Below, piece by piece: positions 35,444-44,288 of a stretch of 56,169 bases of DNA. Within the stretch, counting starts at the first letter, position 1; every line of letters starts with the position of its first letter. The notes under the pieces were generated by a model, which did no database searches, was not told the DNA's origin, and saw only the letters and a program-made list of their open reading frames with translations. Source of the stretch: an uncultured Eubacteriales bacterium (GTDB lineage Bacteria; Bacillota; Clostridia; Oscillospirales; Acutalibacteraceae); assembly GCA_934454845.1 (NCBI GenBank), contig CAKSGV010000013.1, positions 1-56,169 on the forward strand. The letters run 5' to 3'. A program made the translations under genes and the position numbers.

Positions 35444-35512
35444 AGCCCGGACGGGTTCGCACCGACATCTTTGATTTTGCTTTCAACGCTCTGCTATTTA
35501 AGCTACCAAGGC
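35444..35512 (-). ncRNA. tRNA-like sequence (degenerate, Cys-like anticodon loop)
   Basis: The 69 bases read like a tRNA. The 5' acceptor GCCTTGG pairs with TCCGGGC at five Watson-Crick or six with wobble positions. TA and a D arm follow (GCTT/GAGC stem, AAATAGCA loop). The anticodon arm is TTGA/TCAA with an 8-nt loop AAGCAAAA, and the T arm has loop TGCGAAC. The loop centre is GCA and position 73 is T, both tRNA-Cys traits. Yet U33 is missing, T55 is G, stems have mismatches and no CCA is encoded. It starts 6 bases after the sigma gene stop. A functional tRNA is unlikely; a tRNA mimic or decayed tRNA fits better. Confidence 0.5.
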
Positions 35513-35517
35513 CATTT

Positions 35518-36075
35518 TTATTTTTTAAGCTTTTTTCTCACGCGGCTTAGTGCGTTATCAACCGATTTTTCCGATATATCGAGTTCCGCCGCTATCTCGC
35601 CGTAACTCTTTGCGGATAAAAAACCGATAAGCACTTTATATTCCGTTTCGGATAAAAGACTTTTTATATTATTTTTTAAATTTTCAAAATTTTCTCTTTC
35701 AATAATAAGTTTTTCGGGATCTTCAAGTGAAAGAATATCGGTTTCTCCCAATGTATCTATAAGCTCCGCCGGAATGCGCTTTTTTGCTGAAAAGCTTCTC
35801 GCAAAAGAAGATATCGCTCTGTTTATACAAAGGAAAACAAAGGTTGAAAAAGCGGCGCTTTTTTCATCATAACTTTCCGCCGCGGAAAACACGGCAAGCC
35901 TGCCCTCCTGAATGAGATCCTCGCGGTCTATATAAGGATAATTCCTAGCCGCATTAATGATATAAGGCATATATCTTTCAATTAATATTTTAAGAAAAAC
36001 GCGATCTCCGCTTTTTATTTTAGATATAATTTCTTTATCACTAAGCGCGGCGCCTGATTTTAAAAAATCTTCCAT
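35518..36075 (-). CDS. Sigma-70 family factor, sigma-H-like
   Basis: This 185-residue factor has region 2 (LKILIERYMPYIINAARNYPY, then DREDLIQEGRLAVFSAAESYD) and region 4 (LLSETEYKVLIGFLSAKSYGEIAAELDISEKSVDNALSRVRKKL). The layout, the AFSTFVFLCINRAISS segment and the KSVDNALSRVRKKLKK end match sigma-H of spore formers, which starts sporulation and competence programmes. It is shorter and more divergent than the Bacillus protein, so another small sigma factor is possible. GGAG precedes the ATG, and a promoter lies just upstream. Confidence 0.75.
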   Translation of the reverse strand: MEDFLKSGAALSDKEIISKIKSGDRVFLKILIERYMPYIINAARNYPYIDREDLIQEGRLAVFSAAESYDEKSAAFSTFVFLCINRAISSFARSFSAKKRIPAELIDTLGETDILSLEDPEKLIIERENFENLKNNIKSLLSETEYKVLIGFLSAKSYGEIAAELDISEKSVDNALSRVRKKLKK

Positions 36076-36107
36076 AAATACTCCAAACCGAATTACACAT
36101 AAAATAA

Positions 36108-36137
36108 ATTATAACACTTTTTTCGGTTCATTTTCAA
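36108..36137 (-). promoter_or_regulatory. Promoter of the sigma-H-like gene
   Basis: Minus-strand TTGAAA (36132-36137), an 18-base spacer and TATAAT (36108-36113), about 33 bases before the ATG. Confidence 0.55.
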
Positions 36138-36281
36138 GCAATCAGACCGATAATTTGAGAAAAATTCACAAACTTTGTCGAAAATTGTAAATTATACCAA
36201 AAACATTTTTATTGCATTTATAATTTTATACCATTTGCACTAAAAAGTCAAGCAAAATTATTATAAACGCCTTTGTTTATG

Positions 36282-36310
36282 TTGACAAACGGATAAAAAA
36301 ATAATACAAT
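36282..36310 (+). promoter_or_regulatory. Promoter of the phosphoglucomutase gene
   Basis: TTGACA (36282-36287), a 17-base spacer and TACAAT (36305-36310), about 38 bases before the ATG. Nothing else is evident in the rest of the 272-base divergent gap. Confidence 0.7.
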
Positions 36311-36347
36311 AAATTCAGAAGCAATAAAAATACGGAGGAAAAAGTTT

Positions 36348-38057
36348 ATGATAAAAGAAAAATATGAGCTTTGGCTGAAAAATTCCGTGAAAGATCCCGA
36401 TCTTATCAAAGAGCTAAAAGAGATCAAAGATGACGAAAATGCCATTAACGACGCTTTTTATACCGACCTTGAATTCGGTACCGCAGGCCTTAGAGGCGTG
36501 ATAGGCGCAGGCTGCAACAGAATGAATGTTTATACAGTCGCTCAGGCAACGCAGGGACTTGCCCGGTATGTTCTTTCCCAAAGCGATAAGCCCTCTGTTG
36601 CTATAGCTTACGACAGCAGAATAAAATCCGATCTTTTCGCAAGGACAACTGCGGAAGTTTTCGCGGCTAACGGTGTGAAGGTATATATTTACAAAGAGCT
36701 AATGCCCACACCTATGCTTTCGTTTGCGATAAGATATTTAAAGTGCGACGCCGGCGTTGTTGTAACGGCGAGCCACAACCCTTCTAAATATAACGGTTAC
36801 AAGGCTTATGATGAAACCGGCTGTCAGTTAGGTCCCGAAGCTGCAGACTATGTTTTAAACATTATGCAGAGCGTTGATATATTCACGGGAGTTAAGACCT
36901 CTGATTTTGACGAAGGTCTTAAAAGCGGAATTATCGAATATATCGGCGAAGATGTTATAAATGCGTTTTTAGACAGGGTCGAGTCTTCGAGAGTTTCAAA
37001 GAATATGGATCTATCAAATCTTAAGATCATTTATACCCCTTTAAACGGAACGGGAAACAAGCCTGTAAGAAGAATTCTTGACAGAATAGGAATTAAAAAT
37101 ATCGAAGTTGTAAAAGAGCAGGAAAATCCCGACGGCAACTTCCCCACTGTACCCTATCCCAATCCCGAGATCAAGCAGGTTTTCGAAATTGCGCTTGAAA
37201 TGGCAAAATCATATAAACCAGACATTCTGCTTGCAACCGATCCCGATTGTGACAGAGTGGGAATTGCAGTAAATGTCAACGGAAACTACGAGCTGTTTTC
37301 AGGCAACGATGTGGGAGTTTTACTTCTTTACTATATGCTCTCTGTTAAAAAGGAAACAGGCAAGCTTCCGAAAAATCCCGTAGCTGTGACCACGATAGTT
37401 TCCACCGGAATGTGCAAAAAAATCGCCGCGGATTTCGGCTGTAAGCTTATCGAAACCTTAACAGGATTTAAATTTATCGGCGAGCAGATAACAGAGCTTG
37501 CGAAAACAAACGAGCAGGACAGATATATTCTCGGCTTTGAGGAAAGCTACGGATATCTTGCAGGAAGTTATGTAAGAGATAAAGACGCCGTAACGGCTTC
37601 AATGCTCATCTGTGAAATGACGGCTTACTATAAATCCAAAGGCAAAAACTTAAAGCAGGTGCTTTTCGAGCTTTATGAGAAATACGGATATTTCTTCTGC
37701 GCACAAAAGAGCTTTACCTGCGAAGGTCAGAGCGGAATTGAAAAGATAAAAGCTATTACCGAAGAACTCCGCGCAAACCCGCCGGCGGAAATTGCCGGAA
37801 GCAAGGTGGCGGTTATTAAGGATATCAAATCCTCCGTTTGCAAAAATTTAAAGACAAATGAAGAAACCAAAATTAATCTTCCGAAATCAAATGTTTTGTG
37901 CTACTATCTTGAAGACGGCGACTCTCTCATAGTCCGCCCCTCGGGAACGGAGCCTAAAATAAAGATTTATATCGGCGCGGTTTCCGATTCTTGTGAAAAA
38001 GCTGAAAAGCGCAGAGAAGAAATTATTGCCGCCGGAACAAAGCTTTTAGGATTTTAA
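36348..38057 (+). CDS. pgcA: Phospho-sugar mutase (alpha-phosphoglucomutase, PgcA-like)
   Basis: The 569-residue enzyme interconverts glucose-1- and glucose-6-phosphate and feeds nucleotide-sugar synthesis. It has the long-form PGM/PMM layout: FGTAGLRG near residue 44, the phosphoserine loop TASHNPSKYNGYKAY, the metal loop ATDPDCDRVGIAV, sugar loop GFEESYGYLAG and phosphate-binding RPSGTEPKIK. CGGAGG precedes the ATG. It has its own promoter and converges with the deo operon. Phosphopentomutase activity cannot be excluded, since no deoB is seen beside the deo genes. Confidence 0.93.
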   Translation: MIKEKYELWLKNSVKDPDLIKELKEIKDDENAINDAFYTDLEFGTAGLRGVIGAGCNRMNVYTVAQATQGLARYVLSQSDKPSVAIAYDSRIKSDLFARTTAEVFAANGVKVYIYKELMPTPMLSFAIRYLKCDAGVVVTASHNPSKYNGYKAYDETGCQLGPEAADYVLNIMQSVDIFTGVKTSDFDEGLKSGIIEYIGEDVINAFLDRVESSRVSKNMDLSNLKIIYTPLNGTGNKPVRRILDRIGIKNIEVVKEQENPDGNFPTVPYPNPEIKQVFEIALEMAKSYKPDILLATDPDCDRVGIAVNVNGNYELFSGNDVGVLLLYYMLSVKKETGKLPKNPVAVTTIVSTGMCKKIAADFGCKLIETLTGFKFIGEQITELAKTNEQDRYILGFEESYGYLAGSYVRDKDAVTASMLICEMTAYYKSKGKNLKQVLFELYEKYGYFFCAQKSFTCEGQSGIEKIKAITEELRANPPAEIAGSKVAVIKDIKSSVCKNLKTNEETKINLPKSNVLCYYLEDGDSLIVRPSGTEPKIKIYIGAVSDSCEKAEKRREEIIAAGTKLLGF

Positions 38058-38061
38058 TTTA

Positions 38062-38094
38062 ACAAAGGTCCCTACTAAAAATAGGGACCTTTGT
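38062..38094. terminator. Bidirectional terminator between pgcA and pdp
   Basis: A perfect 13-bp repeat (38062-38074 with 38082-38094) and 7-base loop, directly next to the pdp stop and 4 bases past the pgcA stop. It has only short T-runs, inside the stem. Confidence 0.65.
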
Positions 38095-39393
38095 CTATTC
38101 TATTATTCTGTAAATATGAGGAGCTTTTTCGGGCATTATATCTGAAAATTCATAAGCCTTTAATATAAGTGCCTTTGCCTCGTCTAATTTTTCCTTATCG
38201 CTTGAATAGAGTGTGCAAATCACTTCTAAATCCTTGACAAAATCTCCTTTTTTCTTATTTATAATAATTCCCGCAAGTGAATCTATCTTATCTTCCTTTG
38301 CAATTCTTCCTGCACCTAAAACGCCTGCGGCACTGCCTATTAAAGCCGTATCGGTTTTATAGACAAAGCCTGACTTTTCGCTTTTGACCTCTAGCGAGAA
38401 TTCTGCCTTTTTAAAATCCGAATTTTCAATAAAGCTTAAATCTGCGCCCTGTGCCGATATCCATTCAAGGAATTTGGCATAGGCCTTTTTTTCGTCTAAA
38501 ATTCGGGTAGCCGTGTCTAACGCTTTATCAAAGGGTATTTTTTTGCTTAAAGCGATCATTTCCGCAGAAAGAGTGAGGCAAACCTCTCTTAATTCTCCCT
38601 TTTCCTCGCACTTTAAAATTTTTACCGCTTCTTCAACCTCTAAAAGATTTCCGATATTATTTCCGAGCGGAGAATCCATATCGGAAATAACAGCCGCCGT
38701 GTTTCTGCCGTTTCTCTTCCCTATTTCAATCATTTTTTCCGCAAGCAGGCAAGCACTTTTCGGGGTTTTCATAAAAGCGCCGCTTCCAAACTTAACATCT
38801 AAAACTATAGATTTTGCGCCCGCGGCTATTTTTTTGCTCATTATGCTTGACGCTATAAGCGGAATACTTTCTACCGTCGCCGTAACATCTCTTAATGCAT
38901 AAAGCTTTTTATCGGCAGGCGTTAGCTCTCCGCTCTGACCTGTTACCGCAATTCCGATGTTTTTTACCTGATCTTCAAATTCTTCCGGGTTAAGAGAAGA
39001 ATTATAGCCTTTTATCGATTCAAGCTTATCGACTGTGCCGCCCGTAAACCCTAAACCTCTTCCGGACATTTTCGCGACCGTGCAGCCTGCCGCGGCGGCT
39101 ATCGGAGCGACTATAAGAGTGGTCTTATCCCCCACACCGCCCGTGGAATGCTTATCCACGGTGAATTTGCCGAGAGTGGAAAGATCGAGTTTTTCTCCTG
39201 AATCTGCCATAAGCTTTGTAAGAATTGAAGTTTCTTCATCATCAAGGCCGTTTAAATAAATTGCCATTAAAAGAGCTGAAGCCTGATAATCGGGAATCTG
39301 ACCTTCATCATAGCCGTTTATAAAAAAAGCCAATTCCTCTTTTGTAAGCTTTAAATTATCTCTCTTTTTAGCAATAATATCATACATTCTCAC
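38095..39393 (-). CDS. pdp: Pyrimidine-nucleoside phosphorylase
   Basis: The 432-residue enzyme splits uridine, deoxyuridine and thymidine with phosphate. It belongs to the DeoA/Pdp family: DKHSTGGVGDKTTLIVAPIAAA is the phosphate and substrate loop near residue 80-105, and KMSGRGLGFTGGTVDKLESI follows. The C-terminal domain is full length. The start is GTG at 39393, giving MRMYDII as in known Pdp proteins, and it overlaps the cdd stop by 4 bases (GTGA). It is the last gene of the deoC-deoD-cdd-pdp operon. Confidence 0.95.
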   Translation of the reverse strand: MRMYDIIAKKRDNLKLTKEELAFFINGYDEGQIPDYQASALLMAIYLNGLDDEETSILTKLMADSGEKLDLSTLGKFTVDKHSTGGVGDKTTLIVAPIAAAAGCTVAKMSGRGLGFTGGTVDKLESIKGYNSSLNPEEFEDQVKNIGIAVTGQSGELTPADKKLYALRDVTATVESIPLIASSIMSKKIAAGAKSIVLDVKFGSGAFMKTPKSACLLAEKMIEIGKRNGRNTAAVISDMDSPLGNNIGNLLEVEEAVKILKCEEKGELREVCLTLSAEMIALSKKIPFDKALDTATRILDEKKAYAKFLEWISAQGADLSFIENSDFKKAEFSLEVKSEKSGFVYKTDTALIGSAAGVLGAGRIAKEDKIDSLAGIIINKKKGDFVKDLEVICTLYSSDKEKLDEAKALILKAYEFSDIMPEKAPHIYRIIE

Positions 39394-39803
39394 TTTTTAA
39401 CTTCACTTCCTTTAAAAGAGCGCGGTAAAAGCTCGGATAATGTGTATTCCTTATAACCTTTATCATCACAGATAAGAATTTTAAAATCATTAGAAACGAA
39501 TTCGGAAATAAACTGTCTGCAAATTCCGCATGGCATAAAGTCGGGTGAGAATTTTCCGCCTTTCCCGCCTGCTATCGCTATTGCCTCAAATTCTCTTTCA
39601 TTATCAGAAATTGCGGAGCAAAAAGCCGACCTTTCGGCGCAAATTCCAGCAGGGAAAGAAGCGTTTTCTATATTTACCCCTGTGTAAACTTTGTTTGTTT
39701 TTGTAAGCAGAGCCGCGCCTACAAAGCAGCCGGAATACGGCGCATAGGCGTTTTTTGATATCTTTTCGGCAGTCTTGCAAAGCGATAAATAAGTGCTTTT
39801 CAT
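39390..39803 (-). CDS. cdd: Cytidine deaminase
   Basis: The 137-residue enzyme converts cytidine and deoxycytidine to uridine and deoxyuridine, which the downstream Pdp then cleaves. Zinc ligands and catalytic Glu are in FPAGICAERSAF and MPCGICRQFISEF. The tetrameric small form fits the length. GAGGT lies before the ATG. It sits 11 bases after deoD and overlaps pdp by 4. Confidence 0.96.
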   Translation of the reverse strand: MKSTYLSLCKTAEKISKNAYAPYSGCFVGAALLTKTNKVYTGVNIENASFPAGICAERSAFCSAISDNEREFEAIAIAGGKGGKFSPDFMPCGICRQFISEFVSNDFKILICDDKGYKEYTLSELLPRSFKGSEVKK

Positions 39804-39814
39804 ATTTTACCTCT

Positions 39815-40543
39815 TTAAATCAAAGTTAAAGCGAGTTTTATCATTTGATCAAAGGTATCGCGCCTTTCATCAGAGCTTAGCGACTCTTTAGTTACAAGCG
39901 AATCGGAAACAGTGCAAATGCACAGCGCTTTTTTCTTGCTTGCGGCGGCATTGATATAGAGAGCCGCCGCCTCCATTTCCACGGCTTTTATTCCCATATT
40001 TGCCCATTTAAAAGCGTCTGTTTTCTCAAAGGGAAGATTAGAAGAGTCCTTATAGAAAACATCCGTTGATAAAATATTTCCTATATGGCATGGCAAATTC
40101 ATATTTTTTGCATTTTCAGCGGCTTTTTTGAGCAGGCCGAAATCGGCTATCGGCGCGAAAGTTCCGGGGAGCTTGAATGAAGAGCAGTAATTTGAATCTG
40201 TTGAAGCGGCGGAAGCTAAAATAATATCTCTTAATTTAACATCCTTGCTGTAAGCTCCTGCCGAACCTACTCTGATAATATTTTCAACTCCGAAAATATT
40301 AAAAAGCTCATAAGAATAAATTCCCATTGAGGGCATTCCCATTCCGCTCGCCATAACAGTTACTTCTTTGCCTTGGTATTTCCCCGTAAAGCCTAAAATC
40401 CCTCTTACTTCGTTTATTAAAACAGGGTTTTCAAGATATCTTTTTGCTATCATTTCCGCTCTTTGCGGATCTCCCGGCATTATAACGGTTTTTGCAAAAT
40501 CGGAGGGTTTTGCGTTAATGTGAGGGGTAGGATAATCAGCCAT
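39815..40543 (-). CDS. deoD: Purine-nucleoside phosphorylase, DeoD type
   Basis: The 242-residue hexameric enzyme phosphorolyses purine (deoxy)nucleosides. It has TVIMPGDPQRAEMIAK near residue 20, RVGSAGAY, the ribose/base contact AVEMEAAALY and the catalytic Asp in TVSDSLVTKE. The ATG at 40543 gives MADYPTPH and is 10 bases after AAGGAG; the upstream in-frame start at 40552 is poorly placed. It overlaps the end of deoC by 8 bases. Confidence 0.96.
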   Translation of the reverse strand: MADYPTPHINAKPSDFAKTVIMPGDPQRAEMIAKRYLENPVLINEVRGILGFTGKYQGKEVTVMASGMGMPSMGIYSYELFNIFGVENIIRVGSAGAYSKDVKLRDIILASAASTDSNYCSSFKLPGTFAPIADFGLLKKAAENAKNMNLPCHIGNILSTDVFYKDSSNLPFEKTDAFKWANMGIKAVEMEAAALYINAAASKKKALCICTVSDSLVTKESLSSDERRDTFDQMIKLALTLI

Positions 40544-41198
40544 TTTTCTCATTCTCCTTAACTAATTTAACAATTCTGCTGGTTCCGAGTCTTGAAGCGC
40601 CCGATTTTAGAAAAAGTTCTGCGTCTTCAAGAGTTTTTATTCCTCCGGCGGCTTTTATTTTAACGCCGCCGAAGATATTACTTTTCATCAAGATGACATC
40701 TTCTATCGTGGCTCCGCTTAAAGAAAATCCCGTGGAGGTTTTTATAAAATCAGCGCCCGATTCGGAAACGATTTTGCACATATTGATCTTTTCTTCATCA
40801 GTTAAAAGGCAGGTTTCGATTATAACTTTAAGAATTTTTTTATCACATATTTTTTTAATTTCTTTTATTTCATTTAAAACAAAGTTATAGCCGCCGCTTT
40901 TTATATCGCCGATATTTGCTACCATATCGATCTCGTCAGCCCCGTCCGATAAAGCCTGAGCGGTTTCATAAATTTTTGTTTTTGTATTATTATAACCGTT
41001 TGGAAAACCGATAACGGTGCAAATGCTTTTTCTATCCTTAAGATAATCTTTTGCTCCCTTTACAAAGCAGGGCGCAATGCACACTGAAGCAGTATTATAT
41101 CGCATCGCATCATCGCAGAGATTTATAATATCGCTCATCGTTGCCGTGACCTTAAGCTCCGTGTGATCGACGCATCTTAAAATTTTTTCAATATCCAA
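40536..41198 (-). CDS. deoC: Deoxyribose-phosphate aldolase
   Basis: DeoC splits deoxyribose-5-phosphate into acetaldehyde and glyceraldehyde-3-phosphate, feeding deoxynucleoside carbon into glycolysis. The 220-residue TIM barrel shows the Schiff-base Lys in GADFIKTSTGF, the helper Lys in VKIKAAGGIKT and the conserved DEIDMVANIG. Start TTG at 41198 with GAGGTG 7 bases upstream. The promoter lies so close that the leader is only about 14 bases. It heads the deo operon. Confidence 0.96.
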   Translation of the reverse strand: MDIEKILRCVDHTELKVTATMSDIINLCDDAMRYNTASVCIAPCFVKGAKDYLKDRKSICTVIGFPNGYNNTKTKIYETAQALSDGADEIDMVANIGDIKSGGYNFVLNEIKEIKKICDKKILKVIIETCLLTDEEKINMCKIVSESGADFIKTSTGFSLSGATIEDVILMKSNIFGGVKIKAAGGIKTLEDAELFLKSGASRLGTSRIVKLVKENEKNG

Positions 41199-41218
41199 AG
41201 CAATTCACCTCTTGATTT

Positions 41219-41247
41219 ATTATAGCAGAAATTTTTAAAATCGGCAA
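41219..41247 (-). promoter_or_regulatory. Promoter of the deoC-deoD-cdd-pdp operon
   Basis: Minus-strand TTGCCG (41242-41247), a 17-base spacer and TATAAT (41219-41224). The predicted start point is just before the Shine-Dalgarno. No operator is obvious. Confidence 0.6.
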
Positions 41248-41248
41248 C

Positions 41249-41272
41249 AAAAAAGCCGCGGATATCCGCGGC
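41249..41272 (-). terminator. Terminator of the GntR-ABC operon
   Basis: The perfect palindrome GCCGCGGATATCCGCGGC (41255-41272) is followed on the minus strand by a T-run. It lies 9 bases past the permease stop and abuts the deo promoter. Confidence 0.85.
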
Positions 41273-41281
41273 ATAGAATAT

Positions 41282-43000
41282 TTAAGAACCGGAAGCCACT
41301 GTATCATCGTTATTATTAAATCCATATTTTAATACAAATTCATTTAAAAGATTTTTAGTTTGCGTGAATTCTTCGGACACAGGAAGACTGAAATAATAGT
41401 TTTTATTGTAATCCCTATAATCTGCGTTTTCCTGCACGGTGATAAATAATTCATCCGAAGTAACTAAAGATTTATCCGCAGATTCGATATCGGAAAAATA
41501 AGCTTTGACAAAAGCTTTATAATCTTCGGTTTTGATAATTAAATTATCACCGTTGATATCGATAACGGCTCCGACCGCAGAATTTCTTGTAGCCGTTTCC
41601 TCCACAGCATTTTTAAAATCGGAACTGCGGTAAAAGGATAGAAGTTTATCTTCCATTGCGTTTTTAACGAAATTATAGCTCCTGAATAATTTGTTTCCGC
41701 TTTTAAGCTTATAATTAATATCTATTGTATCGCGGAAATCGCCGTCATTATGCTGACTTAATCGCTCTATATTTTTATCAAGAGTGATTTCCTTATGAAG
41801 AGAAGTCACAATATCAAAATCTTTTATTTCGATATTAAGACCCGAAAAGTTAATGCTTGCCGATTTGATATCTTCCTTTGCGGGAACTCTTTTTACCACT
41901 CCGAAAATATCAAAATGGCCGCCTAAAATAACGCTTATTATCATCAGCGAAGAAATAATTCCGAGCAATGCGGATTTTTTGACTGTCTTAAATCCTCGAT
42001 TGCTTATGGCGCCGTACGCTATACAGAAAATCAACGCACCTAACACAGCGGTGATAATGAATTTCGAAGTTGCAACTTCGCTCTCAAATAGAATGCCTAT
42101 TATGAAAGCTCCGCAAATACCGTAAACTATGCTGGAAGCATAATAAATAAACCTGAAAGCATAAGATTCTCCGCTTTTTTCGGACTTCCTGCGATAGAAC
42201 AAGACACAAGCTATCACATAGAAAATCACAGATAAAATAATTGCTTTTATAACAAAAAGTACTACTGTTTTCCCGCTTGGGTTTTCATTATATTTTTCTA
42301 TACTTCTGATAATGAAAGAAAAAGGTGAACCGTATTTTAATATGAAATTTTCGGAACCGGATTCATCATAGCCGTAAAACGTTTGCTGTAAAGCATAGCT
42401 TACCATAAGAGAAATGCCAATAATACCTATATTTATTCCGAAAAATGAAAGAATAAAATCAAAGGCATTTCCTACGCAAACAAGAAAGATAAGAGAAAAC
42501 GCAGAACAAATAAGTATGGAAAACAAGGAATATAAAAGATATACGGATAATGTTCCTATGCTTCCAACTGCATGCGGATAGAAAAGAAGTATTCCGAGAA
42601 GTCCTAAATAACCCACTGTGACGGGGATAATACTTAAAATCACTCCGGCAAAAAATCGCGATGATATCATTTCAAACCGAGTGAGCGGAAATGACAAAAA
42701 CACATCGACGGATCTTTTTTGATAAAGAAAAGAGAAATTTATAATATTGAAGATAACGGAAATTGCGCAACCTGCAAACGTGCCGCAATAAAACATTAAT
42801 CTTATAAAAAATCTCACATCATAAGAAGAATACCCCATATTCTCCACTGTTTCTCTGATCTTCATCAAAGAATATCCCGGGCTTATCAGCAACGCACAGG
42901 CGGTAATAAGGAGCAAAACGCCGAGGTTTCGCCTTAAAGTGAATTTAAACATATTGAAAGAAGGATTGATCATTTTATTCGAGGATGTTCTTAATATCAT
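41282..43000 (-). CDS. ABC transporter permease
   Basis: This 572-residue protein has an ABC-2 type core: about ten hydrophobic spans between residues 20 and 370, with the FLSFPLTRFEMISSRFFAG cytoplasmic segment of this family. After the last span (near residue 370) follows a soluble domain of about 200 residues, probably outside. The ATG at 43000 is chosen because GGAGGTG lies 7 bases upstream inside the ATPase gene; it overlaps that gene by 26 bases. A later ATG at 42973 has no ribosome-binding site. Together with the ATPase and the GntR regulator it resembles the YtrABC-type envelope-stress systems. The substrate is unknown. Confidence 0.85.
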   Translation of the reverse strand: MILRTSSNKMINPSFNMFKFTLRRNLGVLLLITACALLISPGYSLMKIRETVENMGYSSYDVRFFIRLMFYCGTFAGCAISVIFNIINFSFLYQKRSVDVFLSFPLTRFEMISSRFFAGVILSIIPVTVGYLGLLGILLFYPHAVGSIGTLSVYLLYSLFSILICSAFSLIFLVCVGNAFDFILSFFGINIGIIGISLMVSYALQQTFYGYDESGSENFILKYGSPFSFIIRSIEKYNENPSGKTVVLFVIKAIILSVIFYVIACVLFYRRKSEKSGESYAFRFIYYASSIVYGICGAFIIGILFESEVATSKFIITAVLGALIFCIAYGAISNRGFKTVKKSALLGIISSLMIISVILGGHFDIFGVVKRVPAKEDIKSASINFSGLNIEIKDFDIVTSLHKEITLDKNIERLSQHNDGDFRDTIDINYKLKSGNKLFRSYNFVKNAMEDKLLSFYRSSDFKNAVEETATRNSAVGAVIDINGDNLIIKTEDYKAFVKAYFSDIESADKSLVTSDELFITVQENADYRDYNKNYYFSLPVSEEFTQTKNLLNEFVLKYGFNNNDDTVASGS

Positions 43001-43874
43001 AACCGAGCACCTCCAATTCATAAATAAAAGTTTCTTCCAAAGTAGGCTCAATACATTCGATAAAGATAGGATCAAATTGCTTTATAAAATCTTCTATTTC
43101 TTTTTCATCGCCCTTCGCGATTATCTGAATAAGCGAGCCTGTTCTTTCGGTCTTGAGTATATCAAGAGAATCAAACACCTTGATTTCAGGCACTGAATTA
43201 AATGCCGCCTGGAATTTATGGATATTATTTTTAGCTTCTTCCACGCTTCCGCTTGTGATAAGCTTTCCGTTATGAATAACTGCGATATGATCGCACATTT
43301 CCTCTATCTCTCTTAAGTTATGCGAGGAAACAACGGCTGTTATACTGTTTTTTTCAATTCCTTCAAGCAAAAGATTAATGAGCACCTTTCGCATTACAAC
43401 ATCAAGCCCGTCAAACGCCTCGTCGAGAAGAAGATATCTCGGCATTGAGGCAAGAGCCAAGATTAAAGACGCTTGCCTTTGCATTCCCTTTGAGAACGAG
43501 GAAAGCTTTGCTTTGCAGTCGAGAGGAAAAATACCTAAAAGCCTTTTATACTCTTCCCTGCTGAAATTCGGATACATTTTTTCATAAAGCACAGCCATAT
43601 CATCAAGGTTTGTCTGAGGAAGAAAATAAGGAATATCGCTTAAAAAAGCGATCTGTGATTTCACTGTCGGATTATTAAACACGGCGATTCCGTTCATTTC
43701 AAGTCTTCCGCTATCGGGCGGATAAATTCCCGAAATAAGCCTTAAAAGTGTGGATTTCCCCGAACCGTTAGACCCGACAAGGCCGAACACAGAGCCATCC
43801 GGAATACGGAATGTGACCTTATCGAGAGCTATCTTATTATCGAATTTTTTTGAAAGCTCTACTGCCTTAATCAT
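42975..43874 (-). CDS. ABC transporter ATP-binding protein
   Basis: The 299-residue ATPase powers the adjacent permease. Walker A is GSNGSGKST near residue 35, the signature is SSFSKGMQRQ, Walker B is YLLLDEAFDGLD, and the switch His lies in VVSSHNLREIEEM. The C-terminal 75 residues form a short extra domain as in YtrB-type ATPases. The start overlaps the regulator gene by 8 bases. Confidence 0.93.
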   Translation of the reverse strand: MIKAVELSKKFDNKIALDKVTFRIPDGSVFGLVGSNGSGKSTLLRLISGIYPPDSGRLEMNGIAVFNNPTVKSQIAFLSDIPYFLPQTNLDDMAVLYEKMYPNFSREEYKRLLGIFPLDCKAKLSSFSKGMQRQASLILALASMPRYLLLDEAFDGLDVVMRKVLINLLLEGIEKNSITAVVSSHNLREIEEMCDHIAVIHNGKLITSGSVEEAKNNIHKFQAAFNSVPEIKVFDSLDILKTERTGSLIQIIAKGDEKEIEDFIKQFDPIFIECIEPTLEETFIYELEVLGYDIKNILE

Positions 43875-44235
43875 TGATCTCTCCCCATTTCTCTATAGAA
43901 TTTATAAGCTCTCTTCTGCTTATTCCGACATCAAAAGCTTCTTTTACAGAACCTTTGAATTTTTCCATTGCCGCTTCTTTTATTGCGGCAACGGATTCGC
44001 TGTCATCCGATATAAACGACCCTTTTCCTTTAACGGAATAAATTATATTCTTTGATTCAAGAATTCCGTAAGCTTTCTGAATAGTATTTGGATTTACAGA
44101 AAATTTAGAAGCAAGCGCTCTTACACTCGGCAGGCGATCTCCGCTTTTCAGAACACCTATGGCTTTCAGCCGGATAAAGCCGTTGACTATCTGATCGCAG
44201 ATCGAAAGACCGCTTTTCAAATCAAGCTGAAACAT
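43867..44235 (-). CDS. GntR-family regulator, YtrA subfamily
   Basis: The 122-residue protein has only a GntR winged helix (LPSVRALASKFSVNPNTIQKAYGILESKNIIYSVKGKGSFI) and a short helical C-terminal tail, the mark of the YtrA subfamily. Such proteins repress their own operon, which normally encodes ABC transporters, as here. AAGGAGG precedes the ATG. The operator at 44263-44283 overlaps the predicted start of transcription. Confidence 0.93.
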   Translation of the reverse strand: MFQLDLKSGLSICDQIVNGFIRLKAIGVLKSGDRLPSVRALASKFSVNPNTIQKAYGILESKNIIYSVKGKGSFISDDSESVAAIKEAAMEKFKGSVKEAFDVGISRRELINSIEKWGEIND

Positions 44236-44262
44236 AATTTACCTCCTTTTTAAAATACAAAG

Positions 44263-44283
44263 TGTTCTATATAACATAGTACA
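44263..44283. promoter_or_regulatory. Likely operator of the GntR/YtrA-type repressor
   Basis: TGTTCTAT (44263-44270) and ATAGTACA (44276-44283) form an imperfect palindrome, seven of eight positions matching, with a 5-base centre. It covers the region just after the -10 box, where binding would block transcription. Confidence 0.6.
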
Positions 44284-44288
44284 GTTAT

